Positions 42,655 through 52,768 of a DNA stretch of 56,577 nt are shown in pieces. This DNA comes from Bacteroidales bacterium (GTDB lineage Bacteria > Bacteroidota > Bacteroidia > Bacteroidales > Bacteroidaceae). The stretch lies in the NCBI GenBank assembly GCA_022784065.1, contig JALFUO010000038.1:1-56577 (forward strand), given 5' to 3'. Made by a program: the position numbers and the translations under genes. Within the stretch, counting starts at the first letter, position 1. The number at the start of each line of letters is the position of its first letter. The notes under the pieces are model-generated. The model was given only the letters and a program-made list of their open reading frames with translations, did no database searches and was not told the origin of the DNA.

Positions 42655-43271
42655 AATGTCAGTTCGGTTTGGTGAGATGTATAATTAATATTGTGTAAAA
42701 CTTCCTCAATCAATTCGCGGCACATGCGCTCTTCCTTGTCCTCTTTGTTTTCCATGGCCTGCGCCAGCAGTTCTTCCACCAACTGGAGCGCTTCGGGCGA
42801 AGGAGGGGCTTCTTCTACTGACGGTTCAAGGATTACGGGGACATCTTCGGCGTGCTCTACCGCTGCGGCAGGTTTGCGCCGCACCGGCTGTGCCTTGCGC
42901 TTGGCCTCGGCAAGGCGTGGCGCGACAGGTGCGGTCTTTTCGGTAGACACGGATAGATGGGCAGCGGCAGGCTGAACAGGAACTACGGTTTGCGCCACGG
43001 GCGCGGCGGGTTCTTGCGGCTCATGAAGGGCAAACAGCCCCGCCGCCGCAATTACGACGGCTGCCGCCGCACTCGTCGCCCATTTAGCCAGGCGATGCCT
43101 GCGCGGCGCGGCAGCTGCGCGGCCCGTGAGCATGATGGCGTAGGCCTGCCATTCTTCGGGCACGTCGTCGTGAGCGGCAAGCCATTCTCGAAGCCGCCGT
43201 TCCTCGTCCTCCGATGCCGTGGCCGCCATGTAGCGGTCGAGCAAATGCTGTATGTATGCCTTGTCGTTCAT
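42651..43271 (-). CDS. Probable membrane anti-sigma factor
   Basis: The 206-residue protein has a soluble acidic-basic N-terminus (about 1-60; YIQHLLDRYMAATASEDEER, with LREWLAAHDDVPEEW), one membrane segment (about 66-84; WATSAAAAVVIAAAGLFAL) and a proline/alanine-rich periplasmic part. The N-terminal 'LLDRYMAATASEDEERRL' layout is that of Bacteroidetes FecR-like and other anti-sigma proteins, but there is no full FecR domain. It lies 40 bases after the ECF sigma gene and overlaps the next gene by 4 nt, the standard order of a regulator pair. It would hold the sigma factor at the inner membrane until an envelope signal arrives. Confidence 0.7.
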   Translation of the reverse strand: MNDKAYIQHLLDRYMAATASEDEERRLREWLAAHDDVPEEWQAYAIMLTGRAAAAPRRHRLAKWATSAAAAVVIAAAGLFALHEPQEPAAPVAQTVVPVQPAAAHLSVSTEKTAPVAPRLAEAKRKAQPVRRKPAAAVEHAEDVPVILEPSVEEAPPSPEALQLVEELLAQAMENKEDKEERMCRELIEEVLHNINYTSHQTELTL

Positions 43272-43311
43272 CTATTTCTATAAGGTGGGTTCTTTTAATT
43301 CGCTTGGTTGT

Positions 43312-43839
43312 TCATCTGATTTCTTTTTTAATAAGTTCCAAAAGCCGCGCCCGCGCCTTGCAGAGCGTGCCGCGCACCGACGACTCGGATGTGCCCAAAA
43401 TGCTGGCTATTTCGCAGAACGGCAGGTCGTGCTCGCTGCGCATCAGGAAGATTTTGCGCTGGTTTTCAGGTAGTCGGGCGAGTGCCGTGCGGAACACGCG
43501 CTGCATTTCCTCGCTTTCCAGCCTGCTGTGCGGCGTTTCCCTTTCTGCCGGCTCGGGCATGGGCGTCTCTTCGTGCTCCTCTCCCCAAAAGAACCTTAGG
43601 AAAGGGTGCCGCCGGCGGTGTTTCTGCCTGTTGAGGCAGTGGTTGCGGGCCAGCGTGGCGGCGTAGGCTTTGAGTTTCTGCGGGTCGGACTGCAGCAACT
43701 CGTGCTGCTCCCACATTTTCAGCAACACATCCTGCACGATGTCCTCCCTTTCCGCCTCGTCTTGCACGTATCGCGCCGCCTGCGCTTCTGCTGCGCTGCG
43801 ACAAAGGGGGGCTAAGGATATGTATGTTTGCTTGTCCAT
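43312..43839 (-). CDS. ECF-type RNA polymerase sigma factor
   Basis: The 175-residue protein has sigma region 2 (about 10-75; EREDIVQDVLLKMWEQ and KLKAYAATLARNHCLNRQK) and region 4 (about 118-165; LARLPENQRKIFLMRSEHDL followed by CEIASILGTSESSVRGTLCKARARL). The linker carries a proline/glutamate-rich stretch. It directs RNA polymerase to a small set of promoters. It is the first gene of a three-gene operon with an anti-sigma-like membrane protein and a secreted protein. No TAnnTTTG promoter is evident in the 188 bases upstream, so it may have an autoregulated promoter of different sequence. Confidence 0.92.
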   Translation of the reverse strand: MDKQTYISLAPLCRSAAEAQAARYVQDEAEREDIVQDVLLKMWEQHELLQSDPQKLKAYAATLARNHCLNRQKHRRRHPFLRFFWGEEHEETPMPEPAERETPHSRLESEEMQRVFRTALARLPENQRKIFLMRSEHDLPFCEIASILGTSESSVRGTLCKARARLLELIKKEIR

Positions 43840-43960
43840 CTATTATCTTATACAACGCCGCACCGTTTCCGCTACCTGGAAATTGATAATTTGTTCTTGA
43901 AAAATAAAAAAGGACCTCTGCCGGGACGTTTACTCCGTGACGGCATGGAATGAAAAGAAT

Positions 43961-43991
43961 ATGGGCTGCGCCAAACGATGACGCAGCCCAT
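43961..43991 (-). terminator. Terminator of the OmpA-family gene
   Basis: ATGGGCTGCG pairs with CGCAGCCCAT around an 11-nt loop. On the minus strand it is followed by ATTCTTTTC, and it begins about 36 bases after the ompA-like stop. Confidence 0.75.
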
Positions 43992-44027
43992 GGCTATGGT
44001 TTCAATGAAAAACTTGCTGATTGGCGA

Positions 44028-45203
44028 TTACTCATTGTTTTCTTCGAGGGTGCAGATGCTCACGCGGTTCCAGTCGGGTTCGGAGAACATATTGCCCACG
44101 CCCTGTCCTTCGGCAGAGATGCGCTCGGCGGCAATCTTGTATTTCTCGACAAGGATGGTCTTCACGGCCTCGGCGCGCGCCTTGGCAATCTTGGCGTTGA
44201 TTTCGGCGCTGCCCTCGGGCGAAGCGTAGCCCTTGATGCTTACGGTAGCCTCGGGGTGGTTTTTGAGGAACGTGGCCACGCGCTCAACGTTGGGGAGCTG
44301 GGCGGGATCTACGGTGTACTTGCCTTGGCGGAAGGTCACGGTCTGTTCCATAGAGCTGGTATGCGTGTTCTTCGTGATGTACTCCGTAGTGGGCTTGCGG
44401 TTCATGCATTCGGCGAGCGACTGATTGGCGTCGGCGAGCCGGCGCTGAAGTTCGCCGATGGTGTTGTTTGCCTTGGCGAGCTGTCCTTCTTTGTCGCTGA
44501 CGGCGTCGCGGAGGTCGTTAATCTTCGCGTTCAAGCCGTCCACCTCTGCCTGGTCGTAGGTGCGCACCTTCGTGAAGTAGTGCTTGCCCGTCCAGTTTTT
44601 GAAGTGATAGGTGATGCCTGCCAAGAGTTCGATGGCGCTCTTGTTCACGTCGTAGGCGAGATAAGAGTCTGAGCGGTCCGTCTGCAAGTTGTAGACGATA
44701 GAAGGTTTCACGGCAATCGTCCATGCCTTTTTCTGACCGACGTTGAAGTTGAAATTAACGCCCAGCTTGGAGGTGAGGAAGTTGTTGTCGCGCTGTACGG
44801 CGGCCTTGTAGTATTCGCGTCCCCAGCCAGCACCGACTACTGCCTCCATTTCGAAGACGCGGGGCACGCCGTTATAGCCGCCGAAGAGGTTGAAAATGTT
44901 TACCTTACCAAGCAGGCTTACGTTGTGCGCGTCAACGGCCAGTCGGCTGTCCGTAATGTTGTGCGCCATTGTGCCTTGCACGGCGAGGCCGAAGCCGGGC
45001 GTGATTTGCTTGGTGATTTCAAGGCCGTAAGAGGGGCGCATGTTGCTCCAAAAAGCAGAATGCGTGGTGGGCGTGATGCCGCCGCCTACGAGGCCGATGG
45101 ACCAGTTGTCGAAAAAACGGCTGTGCTCCATTGCCTTTTGGGCGTTCGCTGCTGCCGTGCCGACGAGGCCGGCAACCAAAAGGGTAAAAATCTTTTTCAT
45201 CAT
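44028..45203 (-). CDS. OmpA-family outer-membrane protein
   Basis: The 391-residue protein has a signal peptide (MMKKIFTLLVAGLVGTAAANA), an N-terminal eight-strand barrel region (about 25-205; WSIGLVGGGITPTT, YGLEITKQITPGFGLAVQG), and a coiled-coil linker (about 222-262; VDGLNAKINDLRDAVSDKEG and onwards). A C-terminal OmpA-like peptidoglycan-binding domain carries ATVSIKGYASPEGSAEINAK and RAEAVKTILVEKY. It should tie the outer membrane to the cell wall. It is a single gene with promoter box at 45281-45288 and a terminator at 43961-43991. Barrel-plus-coiled-coil-plus-OmpA forms are common in Bacteroidales. Confidence 0.93.
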   Translation of the reverse strand: MMKKIFTLLVAGLVGTAAANAQKAMEHSRFFDNWSIGLVGGGITPTTHSAFWSNMRPSYGLEITKQITPGFGLAVQGTMAHNITDSRLAVDAHNVSLLGKVNIFNLFGGYNGVPRVFEMEAVVGAGWGREYYKAAVQRDNNFLTSKLGVNFNFNVGQKKAWTIAVKPSIVYNLQTDRSDSYLAYDVNKSAIELLAGITYHFKNWTGKHYFTKVRTYDQAEVDGLNAKINDLRDAVSDKEGQLAKANNTIGELQRRLADANQSLAECMNRKPTTEYITKNTHTSSMEQTVTFRQGKYTVDPAQLPNVERVATFLKNHPEATVSIKGYASPEGSAEINAKIAKARAEAVKTILVEKYKIAAERISAEGQGVGNMFSEPDWNRVSICTLEENNE

Positions 45204-45280
45204 GACTAAAATTAAGGATTAAAACTTTTAGGAAGCAGCATGTCGAGCCATAAAGCGCGGTCTCCCTAAATCTTATGGCG

Positions 45281-45288
45281 CAAAAGTA
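45281..45288 (-). promoter_or_regulatory. -7 box of the OmpA-family gene
   Basis: The minus-strand TACTTTTG matches TAnnTTTG, 78 bases before the start codon. Confidence 0.6.
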
Positions 45289-45409
45289 CAACAATAAAAT
45301 CATTCTCACCTGTTATAATGGTTGAAAAGGCACTAAAAAGGTAAAACTTTCAGAGATATCGGACGCTTTTTAACGGAGAAATAGGTATTTCCGCTGTCGT
45401 TATAGAAAA

Positions 45410-45496
45410 GTTCATATACATGCACCTTTGGCTGCGGCTCGGCATAGCCCGATCAAACAAGTTTGTCGGCCTCTGCACTCGCCTTGCACAAACGTT
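45410..45496. repeat. Dispersed GC-rich element with variable hairpin, copy B
   Basis: This is the counterpart of 34624-34704. Here the variable hairpin reads CCGATCAAAC-AA-GTTTGTCGG, a nine-pair stem with one bulged T. Flanking words (TACATGCACCTTTGGC, GCGGCTCGGCATAG, GGCCTCTGC, CAAACGTTT) are conserved. It sits 145 bases upstream of the DUF3467 gene, in an otherwise empty 437-bp gap. Confidence 0.75.
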
Positions 45497-45576
45497 TCCG
45501 CCTTAATTTGCGCTTTTCATAGCAGATGTGTAGCGGAATATCGGCACAATACGCGCGTTATTACAACAAAATATCC

Positions 45577-45584
45577 TACTTTTG
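45577..45584 (+). promoter_or_regulatory. -7 box of the DUF3467 gene
   Basis: TACTTTTG matches TAnnTTTG, 57 bases before the start codon. alaS follows after 25 bases and is probably read from the same promoter. Confidence 0.6.
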
Positions 45585-45640
45585 CAGATAATTTCGGTTT
45601 GTCATATAAACAAGCATACACAATATTATATATATACATC

Positions 45641-45973
45641 ATGGAAAATAAAGAAAACCAAGACGGACAGCTCAAAATAGAGCTTACGCCCGAAGTGGCA
45701 GAAGGCATCTATGCCAACCTTGCCATCATCACCCATTCAAGCGCCGAGGTGGTGCTCGACTTTATCCGCGTGCTGCCGGGCCTGCCCAAGGCTAACGTGA
45801 AAAGCCGCATCGTGCTCGCACCCGAGCACGCCAAGCGCCTGCTCTTCGCCCTGCAAGACAATATCGTGAAATACGAAAAGCAATTCGGCACCATCAACCT
45901 GCCGGGCGGCGCGCCCCAGCAACCGGGCGGACGCACCGCCACGCCGTTTGGCATTCCCGAAGGCAACGCATAA
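45641..45973 (+). CDS. DUF3467 family protein
   Basis: The 110-residue soluble protein begins [20 protein letters not shown] and contains [20 protein letters not shown] and [20 protein letters not shown], then [18 protein letters not shown], the DUF3467 core. It ends in a proline/glycine-rich tail. The function is unknown, although the family is widespread in bacteria. The frame extends 71 codons upstream, but that part crosses the promoter and the dispersed repeat, so the internal ATG directly after the leader is chosen. It sits 25 bases before alaS and probably shares its transcript. Confidence 0.92.
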   Translation: MENKENQDGQLKIELTPEVAEGIYANLAIITHSSAEVVLDFIRVLPGLPKANVKSRIVLAPEHAKRLLFALQDNIVKYEKQFGTINLPGGAPQQPGGRTATPFGIPEGNA

Positions 45974-45998
45974 TTATATATTCAAAGCATCAAGCAAT

Positions 45999-48623
45999 AT
46001 GACTGCCAACGAAATACGCGAAGCCTACAAGAAGTTCTTTGAATCGAAAGGACATCTCATCGTGCCCTCCGCACCGATGGTGATCAAAGACGACCCCACG
46101 CTCATGTTCACCAATGCCGGCATGAACCAATTCAAGGATATCATTCTCGGCAATACCGAACCGAAATGCCGCCGACAGACCGACTCGCAGAAATGCCTGC
46201 GCGTGAGCGGCAAGCACAACGACCTCGAAGAGGTGGGGCACGACACGTACCACCACACCATGTTTGAAATGCTCGGCAACTGGAGTTTTGGCGACTACTT
46301 CAAGGAAGAAGCCATTACGTGGGCCTACGAGTTTCTCGTGGACGTGCTGAAAGTCAACCCCGAGCACCTTTACGTCACCGTGTTCGAGGGCTCTAAGGAA
46401 GAAGGCCTCGAGCGCGACAACGAAGCCGCCGCTATCTGGGGACGCTTCTTCCCTGAAAGCCACATCATCAACGGCAATAAGCACGACAACTTTTGGGAAA
46501 TGGGCGACACAGGCCCTTGCGGCCCTTGCTCCGAAATACATATCGACAGCCGCACGCCCGAAGAGCGCGCAGCCGTGCCGGGAGCCGAACTCGTGAACAA
46601 AGACAATCCGCAGGTTATCGAAATCTGGAACCTCGTGTTCATGCAGTACAACCGCAAGGCCGACGGTTCGCTCGAGCCGCTGCCGCATAAGGTGATCGAC
46701 ACCGGCATGGGTTTCGAACGCCTCGTGCGCGTGATGCAGGACAAGCATTCCAACTACGACACCGACGTGTTCCAGCCCATCATTAAAAAGATAGGCGAAC
46801 TCTCCGGCTACGCCTACGGCGAAAAAGAAGAGACCGACGTGGCCATGCGCGTAGTGGCCGACCACCTGCGTGCCATTGCCTTCTCTATTGCCGACGGGCA
46901 ACTGCCCTCGAACGCCAAGGCAGGCTACGTGATTCGCCGCATCCTGCGCCGCGCCGTGCGCTACGCCTACACCTTCCTCGGCCAGCGCGAAGCCTTCCTC
47001 TACCGTCTCCTGCCCACCCTCGTGGAAGAAATGGGCGGCGCCTATCCCGAACTGCCGGCGCAGCAGACACTCATCGGCCGCGTGATGAAAGAAGAAGAAG
47101 AGTCCTTCCTCCGCACCCTCTCGACAGGCATCTCCCTGCTCGAAGGCGTGATTGAGCAGACCGTCAAGGCAGGCAGCGACACCGTGGACGGCGAAAAGGC
47201 ATTCACCCTCTTCGATACGTACGGTTTCCCCCTCGACCTCACGCAACTTATCTGCTCCGAAAAGGGCTTGAAAGTAGACGAAGCCGGCTTCAACGCCGAA
47301 ATGCAGAAACAAAAGGAGCGCGCCCGCAACGCCGCCGCCGTGGAAACGGACGACTGGGTGGTGCTCGCGGAAGGCGAAACGCAGTTCGTGGGTTGGGACG
47401 CCCTCGAAGCCGAAAGCCGCATACTGCGCTACCGCCGCGTACAGCAGAAGAAGCAGACGTATTACGAACTTGTATTAGACTCCACGCCTTTCTACGCCGA
47501 AATGGGCGGACAGGTGGGCGACCGAGGCACGCTGCAAAGCGAGACAGAAACGGTGGAAATCTTCGACGTGAAGCGCGAGAACAATCTGCCCATACATCTC
47601 ACCAAGAAGCTGCCTGCTAATCCCGCCGCTGCTTTCCATGCTACGGTGGACGCTGAGGCACGCCATGCCAGCGAAGCCAACCACACCGCCACGCACCTGC
47701 TCGACCAAGCCTTGCGCGAGGTGCTCGGCACGCACGTGGAGCAAAAGGGCTCTCTCGTGACGCCCGACTACCTGCGCTTCGACTTTTCGCATTTCCAAAA
47801 GGTTACGCCCGAGGAACTGCGTGAAGTGGAACGCATCGTAAACCGACGTATCCGCGAGGACATTCCGATGCAGGACCATCGCGATGTGCCTATCGAAGAA
47901 GCCAAGCAACTCGGTGCCATCGCCCTCTTCGGCGAGAAATACGGCGACCGCGTGCGTGTGGTGCAGTTTGGCAAGAGCGTTGAATTTTGCGGCGGCTGCC
48001 ACGCCAAGAGCACGGGGCGCATCGGCTTGGTGCGCATCCTCTCTGAAAGCAGCGTCGCCGCCGGCGTGCGCCGCATCGAGGCCATTACGGGCAAAGCCGC
48101 CGAGGAAAGCATCTATGCACAGGAGGACATCCTGCGCGGCTTGCAGAACTTCTTTGCCGGCGCAAAGGACCTCACGGCTGCCATAAAGAAAACCATCGAG
48201 GAAAACGACGGACTGAAGCGTCAGGTGGACGACTTCGTGAAAGAGCGCATCACCGCCCTGCGCGACCGCCTCGTCGGCAATGCGACGGAGCGGGGCGGCG
48301 TGAAAGTGCTTAGTTCCGTGCTGCCCTCAGGCGTTGCCCCCGATGCCGTAAAGGACCTCGCTTTCCAAATCTCCGGAATGCTGCCCGAAAATATGCTTTG
48401 CGTGCTCGGCAGCACCTTTGAGGGCAAACCGCTCCTCACGGTGATGATCAGCAAGAACCTCGTGGAAGGCCGCGGCTGGCACGCCGGCAACATGGTGCGC
48501 GAGGCTGCCAAACTCATCAAGGGTGGCGGCGGCGGTGCGCCCCACTTCGCCACGGCAGGCGGCAAGGACGCCACTGGTTTGGAGCAGGCCGTGCAGCACG
48601 TGCTCGACACGGCTGGCATTTAA
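45999..48623 (+). CDS. alaS: Alanyl-tRNA synthetase
   Basis: The 874-residue class II synthetase starts [19 protein letters not shown]. It has the aminoacylation core with [16 protein letters not shown] and [17 protein letters not shown]. The editing domain carries the zinc residues of [12 protein letters not shown] and [10 protein letters not shown], and the C-terminal (C-Ala) domain ends with [16 protein letters not shown]. It charges tRNA-Ala and clears Ser- and Gly-tRNA-Ala. The start is taken at 45999 because the upstream in-frame codons overlap the DUF3467 gene. A strong terminator follows at 48653. Confidence 0.98.
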   Translation: MTANEIREAYKKFFESKGHLIVPSAPMVIKDDPTLMFTNAGMNQFKDIILGNTEPKCRRQTDSQKCLRVSGKHNDLEEVGHDTYHHTMFEMLGNWSFGDYFKEEAITWAYEFLVDVLKVNPEHLYVTVFEGSKEEGLERDNEAAAIWGRFFPESHIINGNKHDNFWEMGDTGPCGPCSEIHIDSRTPEERAAVPGAELVNKDNPQVIEIWNLVFMQYNRKADGSLEPLPHKVIDTGMGFERLVRVMQDKHSNYDTDVFQPIIKKIGELSGYAYGEKEETDVAMRVVADHLRAIAFSIADGQLPSNAKAGYVIRRILRRAVRYAYTFLGQREAFLYRLLPTLVEEMGGAYPELPAQQTLIGRVMKEEEESFLRTLSTGISLLEGVIEQTVKAGSDTVDGEKAFTLFDTYGFPLDLTQLICSEKGLKVDEAGFNAEMQKQKERARNAAAVETDDWVVLAEGETQFVGWDALEAESRILRYRRVQQKKQTYYELVLDSTPFYAEMGGQVGDRGTLQSETETVEIFDVKRENNLPIHLTKKLPANPAAAFHATVDAEARHASEANHTATHLLDQALREVLGTHVEQKGSLVTPDYLRFDFSHFQKVTPEELREVERIVNRRIREDIPMQDHRDVPIEEAKQLGAIALFGEKYGDRVRVVQFGKSVEFCGGCHAKSTGRIGLVRILSESSVAAGVRRIEAITGKAAEESIYAQEDILRGLQNFFAGAKDLTAAIKKTIEENDGLKRQVDDFVKERITALRDRLVGNATERGGVKVLSSVLPSGVAPDAVKDLAFQISGMLPENMLCVLGSTFEGKPLLTVMISKNLVEGRGWHAGNMVREAAKLIKGGGGGAPHFATAGGKDATGLEQAVQHVLDTAGI

Positions 48624-48652
48624 GCCTCTTAAAGAGATATATTCACGTAAGG

Positions 48653-48687
48653 AAAAGGCTGCGCCGATGCTTGGCGCGGCCTTTTTT
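48653..48687 (+). terminator. alaS terminator
   Basis: AAAAGGCTGCGCC pairs with GGCGCGGCCTTTTTT around a 7-nt loop, about 30 bases after the alaS stop. Confidence 0.9.
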
Positions 48688-48730
48688 AGGGCACAAACGT
48701 TCTGATTGTTTCGCGCTATTTTTTGTTTCC

Positions 48731-49029
48731 TGCCTACCCACTCCACAGTTTAAGGCAGATATTTTTTGCTAAGCCCTTGAAAGTTTTTCCTATGCCCGTG
48801 ATAGTTTTCACTATCTGCGCAGAGAAAGTTTGTTACAAAGTTTCTAATACATGTTACAAACTTTGTAACGCATGTTAGCAAGTTTGTAATACATGTTACA
48901 AAGTTTGTAACAAAAACTATCTAATATGAGCGGAAAAATTATCTTGCTGATAATGAAAATTATCTTGCGGATAGTGAAAATTATCTTGCGGATAGTGGGG
49001 CTCGAAATGGGTTTCCCGGCGCGGGAGTA
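48731..49029 (+). repeat. Dispersed 21-bp palindrome-array element, copy 4
   Basis: This is the best-preserved copy. The left hairpin is GATAGTTTTCACTATC. Four 21-bp units start at 48832, 48853, 48874 and 48895, and three units of the second array follow (TTATCTTGCTGATAA and variants). A frame at 48926-49030 encodes a 34-residue peptide of three heptads (KIILLIM, KIILRIV, KIILRIV). The rest of the gap to rsfS (49031-49254) shows no gene. Confidence 0.85.
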
Positions 49030-49254
49030 GGAAAAAATGTTGGCCTATGGGTCAAAATGGGTGTTTTTTTTACGCTGCAAAGTTCGCCTCTCTTTGTAAC
49101 GATAGCGTTCCAAATATGTTACATTGATGTAAAAAGAGCGGAGCGATAAATAAATAAGGAGTAAATCGCACTTTACGCCGTGGAAATCTCCCTAAAAAAC
49201 TGAAAAAACGCGGAGTTTTCCGAGCGCGGGCGGCTGCAATCGGATAAAACCTCG

Positions 49255-49262
49255 TAACTTTG
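49255..49262 (+). promoter_or_regulatory. -7 box of the rsfS-ftsH-cdsA operon
   Basis: TAACTTTG matches TAnnTTTG, 80 bases before the rsfS start. Confidence 0.55.
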
Positions 49263-49341
49263 CGGCACGCATATTGCAACTTCCTTAGCAGAGAAGTGCT
49301 CTTTGGCACATACACAATATTATATATATAGACAAGACAAA

Positions 49342-49701
49342 ATGACAGAAACAAAAAATCTGGTAGAAGCAATCATCGAAGGCATACAAGAAAAGAAAGG
49401 CCGCGCCATCAGCGTGGCAGACCTCAGCAGCATCGACACCGCGCCGTGCAAATACTTCGTAATCTGCACCGGAGGCTCGCCGCAGCAGGTGGAAGCCGTG
49501 GCAGACAGCGTGGAAGAGTTCGCACGCAAGCACGCCGCCGAGAAACCCGCCGCCGTGTGCGGTAAGGCGAACGCCGAATGGGTGGCTCTGGACTACGGCA
49601 CCGTGATGGTGCACGTGTTCCTCCCTGATGCCCGCGAGCATTACGACCTCGAGCACCTCTGGCACGACGCGCCCGTGCAAAGCATTCCCGATTTGGATTA
49701 A
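49342..49701 (+). CDS. rsfS: Ribosomal silencing factor RsfS
   Basis: The 119-residue protein has the RsfS/Iojap core: VEAIIEGIQEKKGRAISVAD, CKYFVICTGGSPQQVEAVAD, and WVALDYGTVMVHVFLPDARE followed by HYDLEHLW. It binds ribosomal protein uL14 and blocks joining of the subunits when nutrients are short. It precedes ftsH and cdsA, a common Bacteroidetes order. The start at 49342 is preferred over the frame opening 13 codons upstream in the AT-rich leader. Confidence 0.96.
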   Translation: MTETKNLVEAIIEGIQEKKGRAISVADLSSIDTAPCKYFVICTGGSPQQVEAVADSVEEFARKHAAEKPAAVCGKANAEWVALDYGTVMVHVFLPDAREHYDLEHLWHDAPVQSIPDLD

Positions 49702-49721
49702 ATACATCCTTTCCCCTCTTG

Positions 49722-49840
49722 ATGAGTTAGTAAACAAGAAAACGAGTATACGAGGAAACAAGACAAGTAACTATTCTAATATATAATTAGTACGACATTT
49801 CTGTCTCGTCTACTCGTTTACTTGTCAACTCGTTTACTAT
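49722..49840. repeat. Octamer-built inverted-repeat element 2
   Basis: Left arm 49722-49769 carries minus-oriented 8-bp units (GTAAACAAGAAAACGAGTAT). Right arm 49801-49840 carries plus-oriented units (CTCGTCTACTCGTTTACTTG). An AT-rich centre contains ATATATAATTAG. It occupies the rsfS-ftsH gap and ends 14 bases before the ftsH start. Confidence 0.8.
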
Positions 49841-49853
49841 AATACAATCAATA

Positions 49854-51902
49854 ATGGATACAAACAACAATAAAATCCCCGGCGGCAAGAAAAACAACAT
49901 GCCGAAGTTCAGCCTCAGCTGGCTCTACATCGCAGTCATTGCCGCCCTCGCCTTCATGCTCTTCCAAGGCAACGACAGCAGCGGCGGAGCAAACAAAGAG
50001 GTGGACTACACCTCGTTCAAAACCTACGTGGCCAACAACTACGGCACGGAAGTCGTCATAGACAAGACTGCCGGCGAGGTGAGCATGACGATACGCCCCG
50101 AACACATACGCGAAGTGTTCAAGGCAGGCACCGACCGCGTGGGCAAGCAGCCCACCGTCTCGGCTAAATACGGCTCTATCGACCGCCTCGACGACTACCT
50201 CTCCGAGAACTTCAAGGGCAAGGTGAAGTATCGCGAGAGCGACAGCTTCTTCCTGCGCCTGCTGAGCAGTTTCCTGCCCATCATACTGCTCGTGTTCCTG
50301 TGGTTCTTCATGATGCGCCGCATGGGCGGCGGTGCCGGCGGCGGCGTGTTCAGCGTGGGCAAGAGCAAGGCCAAACTCTTCGACAAGAACGGGCAGGGCA
50401 CCAACGTCACCTTTAAGGACGTGGCGGGACAAGAAGGCGCCAAGCAGGAAGTGCGCGAGATTGTGGACTTCCTCAAAAATCCCAAAAAATACACCGAACT
50501 GGGCGGCAAGATACCCAAGGGCGCACTGCTCGTTGGCCCTCCGGGCACGGGTAAGACCCTCTTGGCAAAGGCTGTGGCCGGCGAGGCCGACGTGCCTTTC
50601 TTCTCCATGTCGGGGTCAGACTTCGTCGAAATGTTCGTCGGCGTAGGCGCGAGCCGCGTGCGCGACCTTTTCAGCCAGGCCAAGGAAAAATCTCCCTGTA
50701 TTATATTTATTGATGAAATAGATGCCATAGGCCGTGCCCGCGGCAAAAATCCCGCCCTCGGCGGCAACGACGAGCGCGAAAACACGCTCAACCAGCTGCT
50801 TACGGAGATGGACGGCTTCGGAACGAACTCAGGCGTGATTATCCTCGCAGCCACCAACCGCGTGGAAATTCTCGACCCGGCCTTGCTCCGTGCCGGACGC
50901 TTCGACCGCCAAATCCACGTGGACCTGCCCGAACTCTCGGAGCGCGTGGCTATTTTCAAGGTGCACCTCGCCCCGCTTAAACTCGCCGATGACCTCGACG
51001 TGGATATGCTCGCGCGGCAAACGCCGGGCTTCTCGGGTGCAGACATCGCCAACGTGTGCAACGAGGCGGCACTCATCGCCGCCCGCCACAACCGCAGCCA
51101 CGTGGGCAAGCAGGATTTCCTCGACGCCGTGGACCGCATCATCGGCGGACTCGAAAAGACCTCGAAGGTGATGACCGCCGACGAGAAGCGCAGCATCGCT
51201 ATCCACGAGGCAGGACACGCTTCCGTGTCGTGGCTACTGCAATACGCCAACCCGCTGGTGAAGGTGACCATCGTGCCGCGCGGACAAGCCCTCGGCGCGG
51301 CATGGTATCTGCCCGAAGAGCGCAACATCACCACGAAAGAGCAGATGCTCGACGAGATTTGCGCCACGCTCGCCGGCCGCGCTGCCGAAGAAGTATTCAC
51401 CGGACATATTTCCTCGGGCGCACTCAACGACTTGGAGCGCGTGACGAAGCGTGCCTACGGCATGGTGGCTTACCTCGGCATGAGCAGCGAGCTTTCCAAC
51501 CTTTGCTACTACAATAATCAGGAATACAATTTCACTAAGCCTTATTCTGAAAAAACCGCTGAGAAGATCGACGCGGAAGTGAGCCGCCTTGTCGGCGAAC
51601 AGTATGCACGTGCCAAGCAGATCCTCACGGACAACGCCGACAAGCACGGGCAGTTGGCACAGCTGCTCATCGACCGCGAAGTGATTTTCACGGAGGACGT
51701 GGAGCGCATCTTCGGCAAACGTCCCTGGAAGAGCCGCGCAGATATCCTCATGGAAGAGGAAGAAAAGGAAAAAACCGAGCAAGCCGCGCCGCAGGCCGCC
51801 GACGCGCCTGCCGACGGCGAAGAAAAGGACGTGCTCACCAACGAAGAAGTGGAACAGCTCATTGCCGAGCGAGAAAAAGCAAAACAAAACGACCATGAAT
51901 AA
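49854..51902 (+). CDS. ftsH: ATP-dependent zinc metalloprotease FtsH
   Basis: The 682-residue inner-membrane protease has two membrane segments (about 19-36 and 138-158), with a short periplasmic domain between them. Its AAA+ domain has Walker A GPPGTGKT (228-235), Walker B IIFIDEID and the SRH region around [20 protein letters not shown] split over the arginine fingers. The zinc protease domain has HEAGH (451-455). A low-complexity acidic tail follows. It degrades unassembled membrane proteins and regulatory substrates. Its last codons overlap the start of cdsA by 8 nt, indicating coupled translation. Confidence 0.98.
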   Translation: MDTNNNKIPGGKKNNMPKFSLSWLYIAVIAALAFMLFQGNDSSGGANKEVDYTSFKTYVANNYGTEVVIDKTAGEVSMTIRPEHIREVFKAGTDRVGKQPTVSAKYGSIDRLDDYLSENFKGKVKYRESDSFFLRLLSSFLPIILLVFLWFFMMRRMGGGAGGGVFSVGKSKAKLFDKNGQGTNVTFKDVAGQEGAKQEVREIVDFLKNPKKYTELGGKIPKGALLVGPPGTGKTLLAKAVAGEADVPFFSMSGSDFVEMFVGVGASRVRDLFSQAKEKSPCIIFIDEIDAIGRARGKNPALGGNDERENTLNQLLTEMDGFGTNSGVIILAATNRVEILDPALLRAGRFDRQIHVDLPELSERVAIFKVHLAPLKLADDLDVDMLARQTPGFSGADIANVCNEAALIAARHNRSHVGKQDFLDAVDRIIGGLEKTSKVMTADEKRSIAIHEAGHASVSWLLQYANPLVKVTIVPRGQALGAAWYLPEERNITTKEQMLDEICATLAGRAAEEVFTGHISSGALNDLERVTKRAYGMVAYLGMSSELSNLCYYNNQEYNFTKPYSEKTAEKIDAEVSRLVGEQYARAKQILTDNADKHGQLAQLLIDREVIFTEDVERIFGKRPWKSRADILMEEEEKEKTEQAAPQAADAPADGEEKDVLTNEEVEQLIAEREKAKQNDHE

Positions 51903-52740
51903 CCTCGTATTACGCACCCTCACGGGCGTGCTCTTCGTGGCAGCCCTCGTAGGCGGCACCGTCTACTCGCCCGTCACGTTCACCGCGCTCTTCGGCCTCA
52001 TCACGGCACTCACCCTCTGGGAGTTTACGGGCATCGTGAACAATCACGCCGGCGCAAACGTGAACCGCCTCATCACCACAGCGGCAGGAACGTACCTCTT
52101 TTTCGCCTTCGCCGGCTTCTGCGGCGACTTCACCCCGAGCCGCGCCTTCGTGCCCTATCTGCTCTCGCTGATGTACCTGCTCATCGAAGAACTCTATTTG
52201 CAGCACAAAGACCCGCTGCGCAACTGGGCGTTCGCCTTCGCGGCGCAGGTGTACATCGCCTTAGGCTTCGCCATGCTCAACGTGCTGGCGTTCCGCTACG
52301 ATGCGGTGACAGGGCAGACGGCCTTCGAGTGGATTTTCCCGCTCTCCGTCTTCATCTTCCTTTGGACGAGCGACACGGGTGCCTACTGCTGCGGCAGCCT
52401 GCTGAGCCGCTATTTCCCCGCCAAGCTCTTCGAACGCGTATCGCCTAAAAAGTCGTGGGTGGGCAGCATCGGCGGCGGACTGCTCTGCATCGCGGCAGCT
52501 GTCATTATCAACGCCCTTTGCCCGGGGAAGATGGAACTGGTTTATTGGATAGGCCTCGCGCTTACCGTCTGCGTCTTCGGCACGTGGGGCGACCTCGTAG
52601 AGAGCCTCTTGAAACGCCAACTGGGCATCAAAGACTCTGGCAATATCCTGCCGGGACACGGCGGCATGCTCGACCGCTTCGACTCCGCCCTCCTCGCCAT
52701 TCCCGCCGCCGTGCTCTACTTCTTCTGCATAGGCTGCTAA
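51895..52740 (+). CDS. cdsA: Phosphatidate cytidylyltransferase
   Basis: The 281-residue polytopic membrane protein ends with the CdsA signature SLLKRQLGIKDSGNILPGHG followed by GMLDRFDS. It converts phosphatidic acid and CTP to CDP-diacylglycerol, the branch point of phospholipid synthesis. The start at 51895 lies within the ftsH stop region (ATGAATAA), and this internal ATG gives the natural N-terminus [15 protein letters not shown]. The rsfS-ftsH-cdsA order is common in Bacteroidetes. Confidence 0.96.
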   Translation: MNNLVLRTLTGVLFVAALVGGTVYSPVTFTALFGLITALTLWEFTGIVNNHAGANVNRLITTAAGTYLFFAFAGFCGDFTPSRAFVPYLLSLMYLLIEELYLQHKDPLRNWAFAFAAQVYIALGFAMLNVLAFRYDAVTGQTAFEWIFPLSVFIFLWTSDTGAYCCGSLLSRYFPAKLFERVSPKKSWVGSIGGGLLCIAAAVIINALCPGKMELVYWIGLALTVCVFGTWGDLVESLLKRQLGIKDSGNILPGHGGMLDRFDSALLAIPAAVLYFFCIGC

Positions 52741-52768
52741 AAGGCAATGCCTTGCTGCCCGACTTTCA

